Part shown: piece by piece, positions 60,897-64,000 of the stretch
Layout of the letters: each line of letters starts with the position of its first letter
How positions within the stretch are numbered: position 1 is the first letter of the stretch
Assembly: GCA_963811895.1 (NCBI GenBank)
Contig: CAWETE010000013.1
Location: forward strand, 1-64,000
DNA length: 64,000 nucleotides
DNA from: DASSUW01 sp963811895
Lineage (GTDB): Bacteria; Actinomycetota; Thermoleophilia; Solirubrobacterales; Solirubrobacteraceae
Direction: 5' to 3'
Program-made: the position numbers and the translations under genes
Notes under the pieces: generated by a model
What the model was told of the DNA's origin: nothing
The model's input: the letters and a program-made list of their open reading frames with translations, nothing else
Databases searched by the model: none

Positions 60897-60925
60897 TGGC
60901 TTCTGGTACGTTCCGCGCCGGGAGC

Positions 60926-62200
60926 ATGTACGAGTACGGCTTCTTCTCCTACGAGTCCAAGGCGGACTTCCTCCGCAAGTCCGAGGAGTTCTGGAACCCG
61001 GACAAGACGCGCTTCTGGCAGGAAGCGGGCGTCGACCTCGTCATCGACCGCCGCGAGGGCTACTGCTTCTGGGACATGGCCGGTCGCCGGCTGATCGACC
61101 TGCACCTCAACGGCGGCACCTACAACCTCGGCCATCGCAACCCCGAGCTGATCGCGACGCTCGAGCAGGCGATGGGCCGCTTCGACATCGGCAACCACCA
61201 TTTCCCGGCGCTCGCCCGCACGGCGCTGGCCGAGGCGCTGGTGGCCACCTGCCCGCCGAACATGAAGCGCGTCATCTACGGCTCGGGCGGCGGCGAGGCG
61301 ACCGACATCGCCATCAAGACCGCGCGCCACACGCGGCAGCGGCGCAAGATCGTCTCGATCCGCAAGGGCTACCACGGGCACACCGGCCTCGCGGTGGCGA
61401 CCGGCGACGAGCGCTTCAGCCAGCTCTTCCTGTCCGATCGCCCGGAGGAGTTCGCGCAGGTGCCGTTCAACGACCTCGAGGCGATGGAGGAGGCGCTGAA
61501 GGGCGGCGACGTGGCCGGCGTGGTGATCGAGACGATCCCCGCGACGTACGGCTTCCCGCTCCCGGAGCCGGGCTACCTGCAGGCCGTGAAGCGGCTCTGC
61601 GAGCGGCACGGCGCGCTCTACATCGCCGACGAGGTGCAGACCGGGCTGATGCGCACGGGCGAGATGTGGGGGATCGCCAAGGCCGGGATCGAGCCGGACA
61701 TCATGATCGTCGGCAAGGGGATCACCGGCGGCATGTACCCGATCGCCTGCTGCGTGGTGAGCGAGGAGTGCAGCGCCTGGCTGAAGGAGGACGGCTTCGG
61801 CCACATCTCCACCGGCGGCGGCGCCGAGCTCGGCTGCGTCGTGGCCCTGAAGGTGCTCGAGATCTGCGGCCGGCCCGAGGTGCGCTCGATGGTGCACTAC
61901 ATCGCCGACCGCTTCCGCGCCGGCCTGCGCGCCATCCAGGAGCTGTATCCCGACTGGTTCGTCGGCATCCGCCAGGACGGCGTGGTGATGGGGCTCGAGT
62001 TCGACCACCCGCAGGGCGCCAAGCTCGTGATGCGGCACCTCTACGAGAACGGCGTGTGGGCGATCTTCTCGACGCTGGACCCGCGCGTGCTGCAGTTCAA
62101 GCCCGGCATCCTGCTCGGGCCCGACATGGTCGACGAGGTGCTCGACCGCGCCCGCGTGGCGATCGGCCAGGCGCTCGCCGAGGTGGCGGTGCCGGCGTGA
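60926..62200 (+). CDS. Class III aminotransferase-fold PLP enzyme of a microcompartment locus
   Basis: This is a 424-residue protein from ATG 60926. PLP binds Lys264 in MIVGKGITGGMYP, and Asp235 in ADEVQTG contacts the pyridine N. SGGGEATDIAIKTAR and GYHGHTGLAVATG are the cofactor phosphate and substrate segments. The N-terminus FFSYESKADFLRKSEEFWNPDKTRFW is distinctive of this subgroup. In RMM-type microcompartments such an enzyme acts as an amino-alcohol-phosphate phospho-lyase or aminotransferase that makes the aldehyde for the shell-enclosed dehydrogenase. It overlaps the next gene (GTGA). Confidence 0.9.
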   Translation: MYEYGFFSYESKADFLRKSEEFWNPDKTRFWQEAGVDLVIDRREGYCFWDMAGRRLIDLHLNGGTYNLGHRNPELIATLEQAMGRFDIGNHHFPALARTALAEALVATCPPNMKRVIYGSGGGEATDIAIKTARHTRQRRKIVSIRKGYHGHTGLAVATGDERFSQLFLSDRPEEFAQVPFNDLEAMEEALKGGDVAGVVIETIPATYGFPLPEPGYLQAVKRLCERHGALYIADEVQTGLMRTGEMWGIAKAGIEPDIMIVGKGITGGMYPIACCVVSEECSAWLKEDGFGHISTGGGAELGCVVALKVLEICGRPEVRSMVHYIADRFRAGLRAIQELYPDWFVGIRQDGVVMGLEFDHPQGAKLVMRHLYENGVWAIFSTLDPRVLQFKPGILLGPDMVDEVLDRARVAIGQALAEVAVPA

Positions 62201-63660
62201 TCGAGCGCGCCCGGATGATGCTCCAGCGCGCCCGCTGGGCGGCCACCGCGTTCGCGGAGTACGACCGCGATGGGACGCGCCGCGTGGTCGAGGCGGTCGC
62301 CGAGGTGGCGTACCAGAACGCCGAAAGGTTCGCGGTCATGGCGGTCGAGGAGACCGGCATGGGGGTGGCCGAGCACAAGCGGCGCAAGAACGAGGCGTGC
62401 TCGCGCGGCGTGGTGGAGCGCTACGCGGGCGACGACTTCGTCGGGATCCACGTCGACGCGGAGGCCAAGATCGTCGCGGTGCCCAAGCCGGCCGGCGTCG
62501 TGCTCGCGCTCACGCCGTCGACGAACCCGATCGCCACCGTCTACTTCAAGGTCCTGCTGTCGCTCATGACGCGCAACGCCGTCGTGGTGTCGCCGCACCC
62601 GCTGGCGCGCGGGGTGTGCGCCGAGGCGGTCCACCTGCTCGCCGAGGCGGCGAGCGCCGCGGGCGCCCCGGACGGCTGCCTGCAGGTCGTCGAGGAGCCG
62701 ACGATCCCGCTGATCGAGGCGCTCATGTCCGACGACGGGGTCGACGTGATCGTGGCAACCGGCGGCACCGCGGTCGTGCGCGCCGCGTACCGCTCGGGCA
62801 ACCCGTCGCTCGGCGTCGGCCCCGGCAACGTGCCCGCGCTGGTCGACGCCAGCGCCGACGTCGCCCGGGCCGCGCGCTGCCTCGCCGACTCCAAGGCCTT
62901 CGACAACTCGATCCTGTGCACGAACGAGTCGGTCGCGATCGTCGAGGAGCGCGTGGCGGACGCGCTCGAGCGCGAGCTGGCGCGCAACGGCGCGCACGTG
63001 CTGGACGAGGAGGAGGCCGCGCGGGCCCGCGCGGCGCTCTACCCCGAGGGGCGGATCAACACCGCGCTGGCCGGCAAGGACGCCGCCGCGCTGGCGGCCG
63101 CCGCCGAGATCGGCGTGCCGGGCGGCACGCGCGTGCTGGTCGCGCCGTTCCCGCTGATCGTGCCCGAGGAGCCGCTCGCGCTGGAGAAGCTCTTCCCGCT
63201 GCTGGGGCTGGTGCGCGTGCCCGACGCCGCGCGCGGCATCGACGCGGCGCGCGCCCTGCTGCGGATCGGCGGCGCCGGCCACTCCGCGGTCATCCACTCG
63301 ACCGACCCGAAGACGATCCTGGCCTACGGCGCCGCCGTGCGCGTGCTGCGCGTGGCCGTCAACGCGCCCGGCAGCACCGGCTCGTCCGGGCTCGACACCA
63401 ACCTGGCGCCCACGATGACGGTCGGCACCGGCTTCTTCGGCCGCTCGAGCCTGACCGAGAACCTGCAGCCGAAGCACCTCACGCAGTGGACCCGCGTCGC
63501 CTACGCCACCGAGGAGCCGTTCGGCGACTTCAGCGGGCTGGAGCCGTGGGAGGCGCGCCCCGAGCCGGCGCCGGTGGCGCGGCCGGCCGACAACGGGCTC
63601 ACGCGCGACGACCTGCGGCAGCTGATCCTCGACGAGCTGCGGGAGCTGGTCCATGGCTGA
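62197..63660 (+). CDS. CoA-acylating aldehyde dehydrogenase with C-terminal encapsulation peptide
   Basis: This is a 487-residue protein from GTG 62197. It converts an aldehyde plus CoA and NAD+ to acyl-CoA. The NAD-binding region includes VVLALTPSTNPIATVYFKVLL and VIVATGGTAVVRAAYRSGNPSLGVGPGNVPALVD, the catalytic Cys241 lies in SILCTNES, and the C-terminal half has TGTGFFGRSSLTENLQPKHL. These are features of the EutE/PduP-like, acylating family. After a Pro/Ala linker (about 451-467), the last 20 residues form an amphipathic helix (LTRDDLRQLILDEL...), the form of known encapsulation peptides. The BMC shell gene overlaps it by 8 bp. Confidence 0.92.
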   Translation: MIERARMMLQRARWAATAFAEYDRDGTRRVVEAVAEVAYQNAERFAVMAVEETGMGVAEHKRRKNEACSRGVVERYAGDDFVGIHVDAEAKIVAVPKPAGVVLALTPSTNPIATVYFKVLLSLMTRNAVVVSPHPLARGVCAEAVHLLAEAASAAGAPDGCLQVVEEPTIPLIEALMSDDGVDVIVATGGTAVVRAAYRSGNPSLGVGPGNVPALVDASADVARAARCLADSKAFDNSILCTNESVAIVEERVADALERELARNGAHVLDEEEAARARAALYPEGRINTALAGKDAAALAAAAEIGVPGGTRVLVAPFPLIVPEEPLALEKLFPLLGLVRVPDAARGIDAARALLRIGGAGHSAVIHSTDPKTILAYGAAVRVLRVAVNAPGSTGSSGLDTNLAPTMTVGTGFFGRSSLTENLQPKHLTQWTRVAYATEEPFGDFSGLEPWEARPEPAPVARPADNGLTRDDLRQLILDELRELVHG

Positions 63661-64000
63661 GCTGCGGTCCGCGATCTTCATCGACCAGCTGCAGCCGCAG
63701 ACCATGTGCTACCTGGGCACCTGGATCCGCGGCCGGCTGCCGCGCACGGGGATGGCGGCGGCGGTGATCGAGGTCGCGCCCGGGCTCGACATCGAGCCGC
63801 TGACCGACGTCGCGGTCAAGCACACGGCGCTGCAGCCGGGGATCCTCGTGGTGGAGCGCCACTTCGGCTACCTGGAGTTCCACTCGCGCTCGACGGCCGC
63901 CGTGCGCTCGGCCAGCGCCGCCGTGCTCGACGCGCTCGGCGCGTCGCCGTCGGAGGCCACCCGGCCCGAGGTCCTGGCCTCGACGCTCGTCTCGCGGCTC
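63653..64000 (+). CDS. BMC-domain microcompartment shell protein (partial, cut by window end)
   Basis: At least 116 residues are visible from ATG 63653 (GGGAG seven bases upstream). It opens SAIFIDQLQPQTMCYLGTW, and the BMC core is AAVIEVAPGLDIEPLTDVAVKHTALQPGILVVERHFGYLEFHSRS, with AAVRSASAAVLDALG. This is a shell domain that packs as hexamers or pseudo-hexamers. The length before the cut and the following SPSEATRPEVLASTLVSRL suggest a tandem (BMC-T) type with a second domain beyond the window (inference). It is coupled to the aldehyde dehydrogenase gene. Confidence 0.93.
   Translation, partial: MAELRSAIFIDQLQPQTMCYLGTWIRGRLPRTGMAAAVIEVAPGLDIEPLTDVAVKHTALQPGILVVERHFGYLEFHSRSTAAVRSASAAVLDALGASPSEATRPEVLASTLVSRL

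Noticed and set aside
1..64000. CRISPR arrays, rRNA and tRNA genes
   Set aside because: No regular short repeats with spacers and no recognisable cloverleaf or rRNA sequence seen by eye; a dedicated tRNA search would be decisive.

Overview
The window reads as chromosomal DNA of a high-G+C actinobacterium, most likely Solirubrobacterales (class Thermoleophilia) or a close relative. The evidence is strongly G/C-ended codons, frequent GTG starts, four-base ATGA/GTGA gene overlaps, secreted proteins with Cys-paired 'PPETTI' modules, an actinobacterial ars cluster and a microcompartment locus resembling the Rhodococcus/Mycobacterium (RMM) type. The genus is an inference. I see no rRNA, tRNA, CRISPR array or replication origin.

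Region 1 (1-8.4 kb) is accessory-looking and gene-poor. It holds an IS1182-like element, a DUF697-like membrane protein, a DnaJ-type zinc-finger protein, a proline-rich surface protein, a frameshifted cyclic-nucleotide-binding protein, several gene-free stretches and a palindromic intergenic repeat. Region 2 (8.4-21.4 kb) is ordinary chromosome: an ABC/FtsX exporter pair, a flavin monooxygenase coupled to an EamA transporter, secreted proteins, an ArsR-SRPBCC-reductase operon, and glnK-amtB for ammonium uptake. Region 3 (21.4-32.9 kb) has a LigD/LigC-type DNA ligase, arsC/arsR/arsM, a universal stress protein, an amino-acid permease, an ATP-grasp ligase facing a C45-type amidohydrolase, and several small enzymes. 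Many genes here are broken by single-base indels, which looks more like assembly error than decay. Region 4 (33-37.5 kb) has a LuxR-type (LAL) regulator, two small genes and an IS481-like element with clear ends and a 6-bp target duplication.

Region 5 (37.7-42.2 kb) is a tight operon of a LysA-like PLP decarboxylase, a copper amine oxidase and an aminoaldehyde dehydrogenase. The set could turn a basic amino acid into a diamine and then an omega-amino acid. Region 6 (42.3-55.9 kb) has a giant secreted subtilase with FG-GAP repeats, an orphan HoxX, a LigD primase-polymerase, a dimethylargininase-like enzyme, a second ArsR-SRPBCC pair, a 34-residue membrane protein and divergent LacI and PAS-GGDEF genes. 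Region 7 (55.9-59.1 kb) is a four-gene operon (citryl-CoA-lyase-like, PaaK-like ligase, VOC protein, GST) of unknown substrate.

Region 8 (60.9-64.0 kb, cut by the window end) is the most exciting part. It is the start of a bacterial microcompartment operon: a class III aminotransferase-like PLP enzyme, an acylating-type aldehyde dehydrogenase with a C-terminal amphipathic tail typical of encapsulation peptides, and a BMC shell protein. All are translationally coupled, and a 9-bp perfect inverted repeat lies just upstream.
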